Assembly: GCF_045679555.1 (NCBI RefSeq)
Contig: NC_092091.1
Span: forward strand, 77,060,461-77,124,460
DNA length: 64,000 nucleotides
Source of the DNA: Salvelinus alpinus
Lineage: Eukaryota; Chordata; Actinopteri; Salmoniformes; Salmonidae
Direction: 5' to 3'
Position 1 is the first letter of the stretch, and each line of letters starts with the position of its first letter. The notes under the pieces were generated by a model. That model was given only the letters and a program-made list of their open reading frames with translations, did no database searches and was not told where the DNA came from. The position numbers and the translations under genes are program-made. Positions 51,602-61,896 of the stretch are shown in pieces.

Positions 51602-54600
51602 GAACCCCACTGAGACAGACACACACACAGCCAACTGACAACCCACTGACAGGTTCTCACACGCCCTGCTCTCTCTGAGGCTCTTTCTGTCTTGCTGGCT
51701 GCAGTGTTGCTCTGAACCGGTCTCTCATCCTCCTCCATGACTCACCCATTCTGTCCATCCATTCATCTTTTTTTCATTCGCTTCATCAATTGTTGGATTG
51801 TTTGTCTACTCTGTACTTACTGTATTTCTGCTTAAATGTCTGGGGTTGACAGAATGGGATAGTGGTGTTGCCTGTTGTTGACTGAATGGGATAGTGGTGT
51901 TGTCTGTTGTTGACTGAATGGGCTAGTGGTGTTGACTGAATGGGCTAGTGGTGTTGACTGTTGTTGACTGAATGGGATAGTGGTGTTGTCTGGGGTTGAC
52001 TGAATGGGATAGTGGTGTTGCCTGTTGTTGACTGAATGGGATAGTGGTGTTGCCTGTTGTTGACTGAATGGGCTAGTGGTGTTGACTGAATGGGATAGTG
52101 GTGTTGTCTGGGGTTGACTGAATGGGATAGTGGTGTTGTCTGGGGTTGACTGAATGGGGTAGTGGTGTTGCTTGGGTTGACTGAATGGGATAGTGGTGTT
52201 GCCTGTTGTCTGGGGTTGACTGAATGGGATAGTGGTGTTGACTGGGTTGACTGAATGGGATAGTGGTGTTGCCTGTTGACTGAATGGGATAGTGGTGTTG
52301 TCTGGGGTTGACTGAATGGGATAGTGGTGTTGTCTGGGGTTGACTGAATGGGATAGTGGTGTTGTCTGGGGTTGACTGAATGGGGTAGTGGTGTTGCTTG
52401 GGTTGACTGAATGGGATAGTGGTGTTGCCTGTTGTCTGGGGTTGACTGAATGGGATAGTGGTGTTGCCTGTTGTCTGGGGTTGACTGAATGGGATAGTGG
52501 TGTTGCCTGGGGTTGACTGAATGGGATAGTGGTGTTGCTTGGGTTGACTGAATGGGATAGTGGTGTTGCCTGTTGTCTGGGGTTGACTGAATGGGATAGT
52601 GGTGTTGACTGGGTTGACTGAATGGGATAGTGGTGTTGCCTGTTGTCTGGGGTTGACTGAATTGGATAGTGGTGTTGTCTGGGGTTGACTGAATGGGATA
52701 GTGGTGTTGTCTGGGGTTGACTGAATGGGATAGTGGTGTTGACTGAATGGGATAGTGGTGTTGTCTGGGGTTGACTGAATGGGGTAGTGGTGTTGCTTGG
52801 GTTGACTGAATGGGATAGTGGTGTTGCCTGTTGTCTGGGGTTGACTGAATGGGATAGTGGTGTTGCCTGTTTGAGGTTGACTGCATGGGATAGTGGTGTT
52901 GTCTGGGGTTGACTGAATGGGATAGTGGTGTTGTCTGGGGTTGACTGAATGGGATAGTGGTGTTGTCTGGGGTTGACTGAATGGGATAGTGGTGTTGTCT
53001 GGGGTTGACTGAATGGGATAGTGGTGTTGTCTGGGGTTGACTGAATGGGATAGTGGTGTTGTCTGGGGTTGACTGAATGGGATAGTGGTGTTGCCTGTTG
53101 TCTGGGGTTGACTGAATGGGATAGTGGTGTTGCCTGTTGTCTGGGGTTGACTGAATGGGATAGTGGTGTTGCCTGTTGTCTGGGGTTGACTGAATGGGAT
53201 AGTGGTGTTGCCTGTTGTCTGGGGTTGACTGACTGGAATATTGGTGTTGTCTGGGGTTGACTGAGTGGGATAGTGGTGTTGTCTGGGGTTGACTGAATGG
53301 GATAGTGGTGTTGCCTGTTGTCTGGGGTTGACTGATGGGATAGTGGTGTTGTCTGGGTTGACTGAATGGGATAGTGGTGTTGTCTGGGGTTGACTGAATG
53401 GGATAGTGGTGTTGTCTGGGGTTGACTGAATGGGATAGTGGTGTTGTCTGGGGTTGACTGAATGGGATAGTGGTGTTGTCTGGGGTTGACTGAATGGGAT
53501 AGTGGTGTTGTCTGGGGTTGACTGAATGGGATAGTGGTGTTGTCTGGGGTTGACTGAATGGGATAGTGGTGTTGCCTGGGGTTGACTGAATGGGGTAGTG
53601 GTGTTGCTTGGGTTGACTGAATGGGATAGTGGTGTTGCCTGTTGTCTGGGGTTGACTGAATGGGATAGTGGTGTTGCCTGTTGTCTGGGGTTGACTGAAT
53701 GGGATAGTGGTGTTGCCTGTTGTCTGGGGTTGACTGAATGGGATAGTGGTGTTGCCTGTTGTCTGGGGTTGACTGACTGGAATATTGGTGTTGTCTGGGG
53801 TTGACTGAGTGGGATAGTGGTGTTGTCTGGGGTTGACTGAATGGGATAGTGGTGTTGCCTGTTGTCTGGGGTTGACTGATGGGATAGTGGTGTTGTCTGG
53901 GTTGACTGAATGGGATAGTGGTGTTGTCTGGGGTTGACTGAATGGGATAGTGGTGTTGTCTGGGGTTGACTGAATGGGATAGTGGTGTTGTCTGGGGTTG
54001 ACTGAATGGGATAGTGGTGTTGTCTGGGGTTGACTGAATGGGATAGTGGTGTTGTCTGGGGTTGACTGAATGGGATAGTGGTGTTGTCTGGGGTTGACTG
54101 AATGGGATAGTGGTGTTGCCTGGGGTTGACTGAATGGGGTAGTGGTGTTGCTTGGGTTGACTGAATGGGATAGTGGTGTTGCCTGTTGTCTGGGGTTGAC
54201 TGAATGGGATAGTGGTGTTGACTGGGTTGACTGAATGGGATAGTGGTGTTGCCTGTTGTCTGGGGTTGACTGAATTGGATAGTGGTGTTGTCTGGGGTTG
54301 ACTGAATGGGATAGTGGTGTTGTCTGGGGTTGACTGAATGGGATAGTGGTGTTGACTGAATGGGATAGTGGTGTTGTCTGGGGTTGCCTGAATGGGGTAG
54401 TGGTGTTGCTTGGGTTGACTGAATGGGATAGTGGTGTTGTCTGGGGTTGACTGAATGGGATAGTGGTGTTGTCTGGGGTTGACTGAATGGGATAGTGGTG
54501 TTGTCTGGGGTTGACTGAATGGGATAGTGGTGTTGTCTGGGGTTGACTGAATGGGATAGTGGTGTTGCCTGGGGTTGACTGAATGGGGTAGTGGTGTTGC

Positions 54601-56107
54601 TTGGGTTGACTGAATGGGATAGTGGTGTTGCCTGTTGTCTGGGGTTGACTGAATGGGATAGTGGTGTTGACTGGGTTGACTGAATGGGATAGTGGTGTTG
54701 CCTGTTGTCTGGGGTTGACTGAATTGGATAGTGGTGTTGTCTGGGGTTGACTGAATGGGATAGTGGTGTTGTCTGGGGTTGACTGAATGGGATAGTGGTG
54801 TTGACTGAATGGGATAGTGGTGTTGTCTGGGGTTGACTGAATGGGATAGTGGTGTTGCCTGTTGTCTGGGGTTGACTGAATGGGATAGTGGTGTTGCCTG
54901 TTTGAGGTTGACTGCATGGGATAGTGGTGTTGTCTGGGGTTGACTGAATGGGATAGTGGTGTTGTCTGGGGTTGACTGAATGGGATAGTGGTGTTGTCTG
55001 GGGTTGACTGAATGGGATAGTGGTGTTGTCTGGGGTTGACTGAATGGGATAGTGGTGTTGTCTGGGGTTGACTGAATGGGATAGTGGTGTTGTCTGTTGT
55101 CTGGGGTTGACTGAATGGGATAGTGGTGTTGCCTGTTGTCTGGGGTTGACTGAATGGGATAGTGGTGTTGCCTGTTGTCTGGGGTTGACTGAATGGGATA
55201 GTGGTGTTGCCTGTTGTCTGGGGTTGACTGACTGGAATAGTGGTGTTGTCTGTTGTCTGGGGTTGACTGAGTGGGATAGTGGTGTTGTCTGGGGTTGACT
55301 GAATGGGATAGTGGTGTTGCCTGTTGTCTGGGGTTGACTGAATGGGATAGTGGTGTTGTCTGGGTTGACTGAATGGGATAGTGGTGTTGTCTGGGGTTGA
55401 CTGAATGGGATAGTGGTGTTGTCTGGGGTTGACTGAATGGGATAGTGGTGTTGTCTGGGGTTGACTGAATGGGATAGTGGTGTTGTCTGGGGTTGACTGA
55501 ATGGATAGTGGTGTTGTCTGGGGTTGACAGAATGGATAGTGGTGGAGCCTGGGGCTCTGATGTCATGACATTCTCTCTGTGTCCTGCGTTAACCTGCTCC
55601 TCTGAATGTTTGGAATACCTCTGCTCCTCCTGGCCCTGCGGTTGACACACACACACACACTCTCTGTCCACTTGTGTAAACAACTCCTGTCTTCCCCTCC
55701 GCTCTACAGAATGGGCGTGTTTCTTGTGATGCGGACATAGAGAGGCTCACACTGAACGAGGGATACGTCAACGGGACACATGTAAGCTGTGTGTGTGTGT
55801 ACCGGAATATGTCTTCCTCTTTGTCAGTTGTGTGACTGTCTTTATGTATCTGTGTGTGTGTGTGATGTGTTCACCTGTGTTAATTAAGTTCGCTAGTGTG
55901 GATTTGTGTGTGTGTGTGTGTGTGATAAATTGTGTGTGTGTAACGGGGTCTGTCTCCGTTCTTCAGTACAGGATGGAGCCTGGTCAAGTTGTCCAGGAGA
56001 CGGTTACCGTGGAGGAGGACCCTCACGAGGTGCCCCCCGTCATCTCCGTGGAAACCAGCGAAGATGGCACCACGCGCCGCACAGAAACTACGGTACTACC
56101 TTTACTA

Positions 56108-56148
<41 letters not shown>

Positions 56149-59100
56149 GACACTTGAGGATTGTGAATGACATTAGCTAATTGACTGACTTTTTCTGCCT
56201 CCACACCCCTTACTTTCTCTCACTTATCTTTTTCTCCCCTCCTTTTCCTCTCCAACCTCTCTACCCCTCCCCTGACTCATGTCGTCTCCATGTCTGACAC
56301 TAACCTCTCTCCCCTGACTCGTACTGTCATCTCCATGTCTGACACTAACCTCTCTCCCCTGACTCGTACTGTCATCTCCTCCGCGTCTGACACTAACCTC
56401 TCCCCTGACTCATACTGTCATCTCCTCTGTGTCTGACACTAACCTCTCTCTCCCCTGACTCGTACTGTCATCTCCTCCGTGTCTGACACTAACCTCTCTC
56501 CCCTGACTCGTACTGTCATCTCCATGTCTGACACTAACCTCTCTCCCCTGACTCGTACTGTCATCTCCTCCGCGTCTGACACTAACCTCTCCCCTGACTC
56601 ATACTGTCATCTCCTCTGTGTCTGACACTAACCTCTCTCTCCCCTGACTCGTACTGTCATCTCCTCCGTGTCTGACACTAACCTCTCTCCCCTGACTCGT
56701 ACTGTCATCTCCTCCATGTCTGACACTAACCTCTCTCCCCTGACTCGTACTGTCATCTCCTCCGCGTCTGACACTAACCTCTCCCCTGACTCATACTGTC
56801 ATCTCCTTTGTGTCTGACACTAACCTCTCTCCCCTGACTTGTACTGTCATCTCCTTCGTGTCTGACACTAACCTCTCTCTCCCCTGACTCGTACTGTCAT
56901 CTCCTCTGTGTCTGACACTAACCTCTCTCCCCTGACTCATACTGTCATCTCCTCCCCCTCTCCCCAGGTAAAGAAGGTAGTGAAGACTACCATGACTCGT
57001 ACAGTCATCCCCTCTGTGTCTGACAACCTCTCCCTGGATGGAGGGGGGTCTATGACAGGTGTAGGGGGTTACACCACCCCCATGGAGCGGGTCTACAGAC
57101 AGCCAGGTCCTCCCATGGATTACCCCACCAACACCGTGCCCCGAAACTACCACTACGGACCCCCGGGGGGGTACGAGGACTATCGCCAGGGCCCTCCTCC
57201 CTCCATAGGGGAGACCTACGCCAGCCTGAGCAGGGGAGCGCGCATGGACGACCGCTACAGGTAGGATCTGTTGTCTCTTTAACCATAGACGTAGAGTTGG
57301 GAGACAACGGGTATATCCTCTCCTTTCTCCCTCAACTCTTCTATCCTCTCTACTTCTCCTCTCCTCCAGGCCAGCTGATGGGTACCGGACCCTGGACTCA
57401 GGATACAGAGCCATCAGCAGGAACCAGCTGGACCCATACGCAGCACAGCCACAGGTGGGTTGTATGACCAGTGTGTTGGAGCTGTCTGGACTGCAGAGTG
57501 TGTATTAACATGATGATATTGTATTGTCAGGTGGGTCGTATGGGCAGTGTGTTGGAGCTGTCTGGACTGCAGAGTGTGTATTAACATGATGATATTGTAT
57601 TGTCAGGTGGGTTGTATGACCAGTGTGTTGGAGCTGTCTGGACTGCAGAGTGTGTATTAACATGATGATATTGTATTGTCAGGTGGGTCGTATGGGCAGT
57701 GTGTTGGAGCTGTCTGGACTGCAGAGTGTGTATTAACATGATGATATTGTATTGTCAGGTGGGTCGTAAGACCAGTGTGTTGGAGCTGTCTGGGATGCAG
57801 AGTGTGTATTAACATGATGATATTGTATTGTCAGGTGGGTCGTATGGGCAGTGTGTTGGAGCTGTCTGGGATGCAGAGTGTGTATTAACATGATGATATT
57901 GTATTGTCAGGTGGGTCGTAAGACCAGTGTGTTGGAGCTGTCAGGACTGCAGAGTGTGTATTAACATGATGATATTGTATTGTCAGGTGGGTCGTATGGG
58001 CAGTGTGTTGGAGCTGTCAGGACTGCAGAGTGTGTATTAACATGATGATATTGTATTGTCAGGTGGGTCGTAAGACCAGTGTGTTGGAGCTGTCTGGACT
58101 GCAGAGTGTGTATTAACATGATGGTATTGTATTGTCAGGTGGGTCGTAAGACCAGTGTGTTGGAGCTGTCTGGGATGCAGAGTGTGTGTTAACATGATGA
58201 TATTGTATTGTCAGGTGGGTCGTATGGGCAGTGTGTTGGAGCTGTCTGGACTGCAGAGTGTGTATTAACATGATGATATTGTATTGTCAGGTGGGTCGTA
58301 AGACCAGTGTGTTGGAGCTGTCTGGACTGCAGAGTGTATTAACATGATGATATTGTATTGTCAGGTGGGTCGTATGGGCAGTGTGTTGGAGCTGTCTGGG
58401 ATGCAGAGTGTGTATTAACATGATGATATTGTATTGTCAGGTGGGTCGTAAGACCAGTGTGTTGGAGCTGTCTGGACTGCAGAGTGTGTATTAACATGAT
58501 GATATTGTATTGTCAGGTGGGTTGTATGACCAGTGTGTTGGAGCTGTCTGGGATGCAGAGTGTGTATTAACATGATGATATTGTATTGTCAGGTGGGTCG
58601 TATGGGCAGTGTGTTGGAGCTGTCTGGGATGCAGAGTGTGTATTAACATGATGATATTGTATTGTCAGGTGGGTCGTATGACCAGTGTGTTGGAGCTGTC
58701 TGGACTGCAGAGTGTGTATTAACATGATGATATTGTATTGTCAGGTGGGTCGTAAGACCAGTGTGTTGGAGCTGTCTGGACTGCAGAGTGTGTATTAACA
58801 TGATGATATTGTATTGTCAGGTGGGTCGTATGACCAGTGTGTTGGAGCTGTCAGGACTGCAGAGTGTGTATTAACATGATGATATTGTATTGTCAGGTGG
58901 GTCGTATGACCAGTGTGTTGGAGCTGTCAGGACTGCAGAGTGTGTATTAACATGATGATATTGTATTGTCAGGTGGGTCGTATGACCAGTGTGTTGGAGC
59001 TGTCAGGACTGCAGAGTGTGTATTAACATGATGATATTGTATTGTCAGGTGGGTCGTATGGGCAGTGTGTTGGAGCTGTCTGGGATGCAGAGTGTGTATT

Positions 59101-61798
59101 AACATGATGATATTGTATTGTCAGGTGGGTCGTATGGGCAGTGTGTTGGAGCTGTCTGGGATGCAGAGTGTGTATTAACATGATGATATTGTATTGTCAG
59201 GTGGGTCGTATGACCAGTGTGTTGGAGCTGTCTGGACTGCAGAGTGTGTATTAACATGATGATATTGTATTGTCAGGTGGGTCGTATGGGCAGTGTGTTG
59301 GAGCTGTCTGGACTGCAGAGTGTGTATTAACATGATGATATTGTATTGTCAGGTGGGTCGTATGGGCAGTGCGTTGGAGCTGTCTGGGATGCAGAGGTTT
59401 GTCCCGGAGCCGTACGGTCTGGAGGATGACCAGAGGAGTCTGGGATATGACGAGGCAGACTACGGCATGGGACCGGCCATCCACTACGGAACAGTACCAC
59501 GCAACCAACAAGCCTTCAACCACGGACCGCCCCGCAGGACAGGGTACATGCCCCAGTGTGTGTGGAGGGAGTGTGTGCAGTAATGTCTGGTCTCCTTCTC
59601 TGTATCCCTGGTTGTTTATTCAGTCAGTGTAGTGTCCACTCCCTACTAACCCCTACCAGTGTAGTGTCCACTCCCTACAAACCCCTACCAGTGTAGTGTC
59701 CACTCCCTACTAACCCCTACCAATGTAGTGTCCACTCCCTACTAACCCCTACCAGTGTAGTGTCCACTCCCTACTAACCCCTACCAGTGTAGTGTCCACT
59801 CCCTACTAACCCCTATCAGTGTAGTGTCCACTCCCTACTAACCCCTATCAGTGTAGTGTCCACTCCCTACTAACCCCTACCAGTGTAGTGTCTACTCCCT
59901 ACTAACCCCTACCAGTGTAGTGTCTACTCCCTACTAACCCCTACCAGTGTAGTGTCTACTCCCTACTAACCCCTATCAGTGTAGTGTCTATTCCCTACTA
60001 ACCCCTATCAGTGTAGTGTCTACTCCCTACTAACCCCTATCAGTGTAGTGTCTACTCCCTACTAACCCCTACCAGTGTAGTGTCCACTCCCTACTAACCC
60101 CTACCGGTGTAGTGTCCACTCCCTACTAACCCCTACCGGTGTAGTGTCCACTCCCTACTAACCCCTACCGGTGTAGTGTCCACTCCCTACTAACCCCTAC
60201 CGGTGTAGTGTCCACTCCCTACTAACCCCTACCGGTGTAGTGTCCACTCCCTACTAACCCCTACCGGTGTAGTGTCCACTCCCTACTAACCCCTACCGGT
60301 GTAGTGTCCACTCCCTACTAACCCCTACCGGTGTAGTGTCCACTCCCTACTAACCCCTACCGGTGTAGTGTCCACTCCCTACTAACCCCTACCAATGTAG
60401 TGTCCACTCCCTACTAACCCCTACCAGTGTAGTGTCCACTCCATACTATTATCCCCTTACCTCTTCTCTCCCCTCCCAGGAGCTATGAAGGGACTCTGGA
60501 TGGAGACATGAGTGGAGCAGGGGACATGTACTACTGGGGAGGCGCACCCCTGGCCCAGGGAGAGAGGGGTAGCATGGCCTCATTGGACAGGTGAGACTCC
60601 TTGGTGGCGTATTGTAGATATATCAGGGGTATTCACATCCAAGCCTGCAGGTCCGGACCAGGGCTTAAAATGAACACCCACCACCTGCCAAACGCGGGTA
60701 CATTTTGTCATTGGTGGGTCAGATGTCTGTTTCACCAGCCATGTTGGTGGGTGGCCAGGGTTCCACAGTGCCAGCATGTCACTCACATTTGTGAATAAAA
60801 ATAGTTTAGTATGATTTAATGCTGCAGTAGCTATTTTCAAAATATTTCTGCAGTTTTTGTTTCATAGCTGGTAAATGAATCCCACAAAGTCAAAGAACTA
60901 CGAATCTTATAGACTATTCCACCTCGCACTGTGTGCACGTCAGGAGCTGAGTGAAAGATTCATTTTTAGAAGCTTTGTGCACAGGCATAAACGTTGGTCC
61001 AATTTACTTGAAGATGAAGTCTACTGAAGTAAGACTTTGTCCTTGTGTTTCCTGGCTATTTATATTTGTTTTGTTCACAAGCTAGGTTGTTTTTCAATGT
61101 TTGAGTTTCAACTGCTAGGAAAGAGAAGACAAGGCTGCTGCTTGTCAGACTCAATCTCACAGGACAAACATGACTCCAGTCGCGTTACCACGGTAACCTC
61201 CCGTCCTTAAAGGGGCAAGGGATCATTTTTGTTAAGTGTCAGGTCACAAAAAATGAAATTAAACAATATACCACATTACTTCTTAACAGTAATACATTTA
61301 TTGTTTTAGAAACATTACAAAGCGTGCTCATCCGTGTTGGATATAATTTACGGGAGAAAATATTTTGGATGGTAAAAAAAACTGAGTGGCTGGTAGATCT
61401 TTAAATCTACTTGCCACAGTGGCTGGTGGACCAAAAAGTAAATTTTAGGACTGGTCCGGACCACTGCTGTTTTTCTGTTCTACCTGATAATGAATTGTAC
61501 CCACCTGGGGTCCCAGGTCTAAGTCAGTCCCTAATTACAGGGGAGGAATGATATTTAACAGTGAAACTGGATTCAAGGTCCAGATTTGGAATTTGCCTGC
61601 ACTACTGTAAGTCGCTTTGGATGAAAGTGTTGTATATATTCTCTTACCTGATTGGCCAGTACCCTGAGGAAAGGCCCCGCCACTTCCTGGAGACAGCCGG
61701 AGCTGCCGGAGGTCATCGCCATGCTCAACTACAGACTGGACCCCGTCAAGAGCAATGCTGCCGCATACCTGCAGCACCTCACCTTTAAGAACGACAAG
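49530..61798 (+). CDS. ctnnd1: p120 catenin (delta-1 catenin), N-terminal part
   Basis: Coding exons: 49530-49667 (exon opens at 49525), 55710-55781, 55967-56092, 56968-57260, 57370-57454, 59353-59543, 60480-60590, 61660-61798; phases agree throughout, 385 residues so far. Matches to human CTNND1 as remembered: ASLLASVREQERQFERLTRA (coiled coil), VISVETSEDGTTRRTETT, VKKVVKTTMTRTV, PEPYGLEDDQRSLGYDEADY, RGSMASLDR and WRQPELPEVIAMLNYRLD with SNAAAYLQHL, the start of the first armadillo repeat. p120 binds the juxtamembrane tail of classical cadherins, stabilises them at adherens junctions and regulates Rho GTPases. The rest of the armadillo domain lies beyond 64,000. A segment matching human sequence between EEERR and NGRF is absent; an exon may lie unseen among the arrays at 50-55 kb. 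Almost every intron holds a minisatellite, four of them built from the gene's own exon sequence. Confidence 0.95.
49688..49780. repeat. Minisatellite, 30-bp unit, 3 copies
   Basis: GGGATCATCCATCACCCCCA + TAGTATTCAT, three copies beginning about 20 bases after the donor of ctnnd1 coding exon 1. Confidence 0.9.
50126..50750. repeat. Minisatellite, 69-bp unit, 9 copies
   Basis: Unit: AGCCTTGTGTCTAACTCCCC + CCAGGTCATCTCTGGGGATG + TTCATGCCATGTGAAGGTAG + CCTGGTCCC. Open on both strands (300 and 258 codons) because 69 is a multiple of three. Each unit has an acceptor-like CTAACTCCCCCCAG and a donor-like AAG|GTAGCC, but no recognised ctnnd1 coding sequence. 50,755-51,555 holds no gene I can see. Confidence 0.95.
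51559..51597. repeat. (CA)n microsatellite
   Basis: About 19 CA dinucleotides in ctnnd1 intron 1. Confidence 0.95.
51838..55556. repeat. Large minisatellite, 32-bp unit (with 39-bp variant), ~110 copies
   Basis: Unit: TCTGGGGTTGACTGAATGGG + ATAGTGGTGTTG; a common variant adds CCTGTTG. The 3.7-kb array fills most of ctnnd1 intron 1 and ends ~150 bp before exon 2. Higher-order blocks are repeated (e.g. the blocks around 53,100-53,600 and 53,640-54,130 are nearly the same), showing block duplications. The minus strand stays open in every frame, giving a spurious 1,283-codon frame. Confidence 0.97.
56106..56146. repeat. (CA)n microsatellite
   Basis: CA dinucleotides starting 14 bases after the donor of ctnnd1 exon 3. 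Confidence 0.95.
56265..56958 (+). repeat. Array derived from ctnnd1 exon 4 coding sequence, ~46-bp unit, ~14 copies
   Basis: Units of CTGACTCGTACTGTCATCTC + CTCCGTGTCTGACACTAACC + TCTC closely match exon 4 at about 56,990-57,036 (ATGACTCGTACAGTCATCCC, CTCTGTGTCTGACAACCTCT), which encodes MTRTVIPSVSDNLS. The array sits in the intron just upstream and ends 10 bases before the exon 4 acceptor, serving as its pyrimidine-rich tract. Confidence 0.9.
57455..59352 (+). repeat. Intron 5 of ctnnd1: 25 units of 76 bp, each with donor, branch-like and acceptor motifs
   Basis: The intron starts exactly at the exon 5 donor (CCACAG|GTGGGT, 57454/57455) and ends at the exon 6 acceptor (TTGTCAG|GTGGGTCG, 59352/59353). 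It consists only of a 76-bp unit. The first ~45 bases copy the start of exon 6 (GTGGGTCGTATGGGCAGTG, TTGGAGCTGTCTGGGATGCAG) and the last ~31 are intron 3' end (TATTAACATGATG ... ATTGTATTGTCAG). Variants GTATGGGC, GTATGACC and GTAAGACC alternate; the last creates an extra GTAAGA donor-like site. One unit has a 2-bp deletion. Confidence 0.97.
59625..60445. repeat. Minisatellite, 32-bp unit, ~25 copies
   Basis: Unit CCAGTGTAGTGTCCACTCCC + TACTAACCCCTA with blocks of CAG, TAT and CGG variants in runs, in ctnnd1 intron 6. It ends ~35 bases before the acceptor of exon 7. Confidence 0.95.
60591..61659 (+). other. ctnnd1 intron 7, no further gene
   Basis: Unique-looking AT-rich intron sequence. Two related stretches about GGTGGGTCAGATGTCTGTTT near 60,713 and GGCTGGTGGACCAAAAAGTA near 61,421 hint at an old inserted repeat, but I cannot name it. 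Confidence 0.4.
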
Positions 61799-61888
61799 GT
61801 AATATATATACACCTGCAGCACCTCACCTTTAAGAACGACAAGGTAATATATATACACCTGCAGCACCTCACCTTTAAGAACGACAAG
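61754..61888 (+). repeat. Array repeating the donor end of ctnnd1 exon 8, 45-bp unit (left part)
   Basis: The exon end CACCTGCAGCACCTCACC + TTTAAGAACGACAAG followed by GTAATATATATA is repeated twice more here, then resumes after the inserted transposon. Each unit keeps the AAG|GTAATA donor and is open and in frame with exon 8 (VIYIHLQHLTFKNDK). Confidence 0.95.
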
Positions 61889-61896
61889 GTAATATA

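Noticed and set aside
51832-55683. 1,283-codon open frame on the minus strand (and an overlapping 990-codon frame)
   Set aside because: It lies wholly in the 32/39-bp minisatellite, is open in all minus frames, has no conserved domain and is antisense to a ctnnd1 intron.
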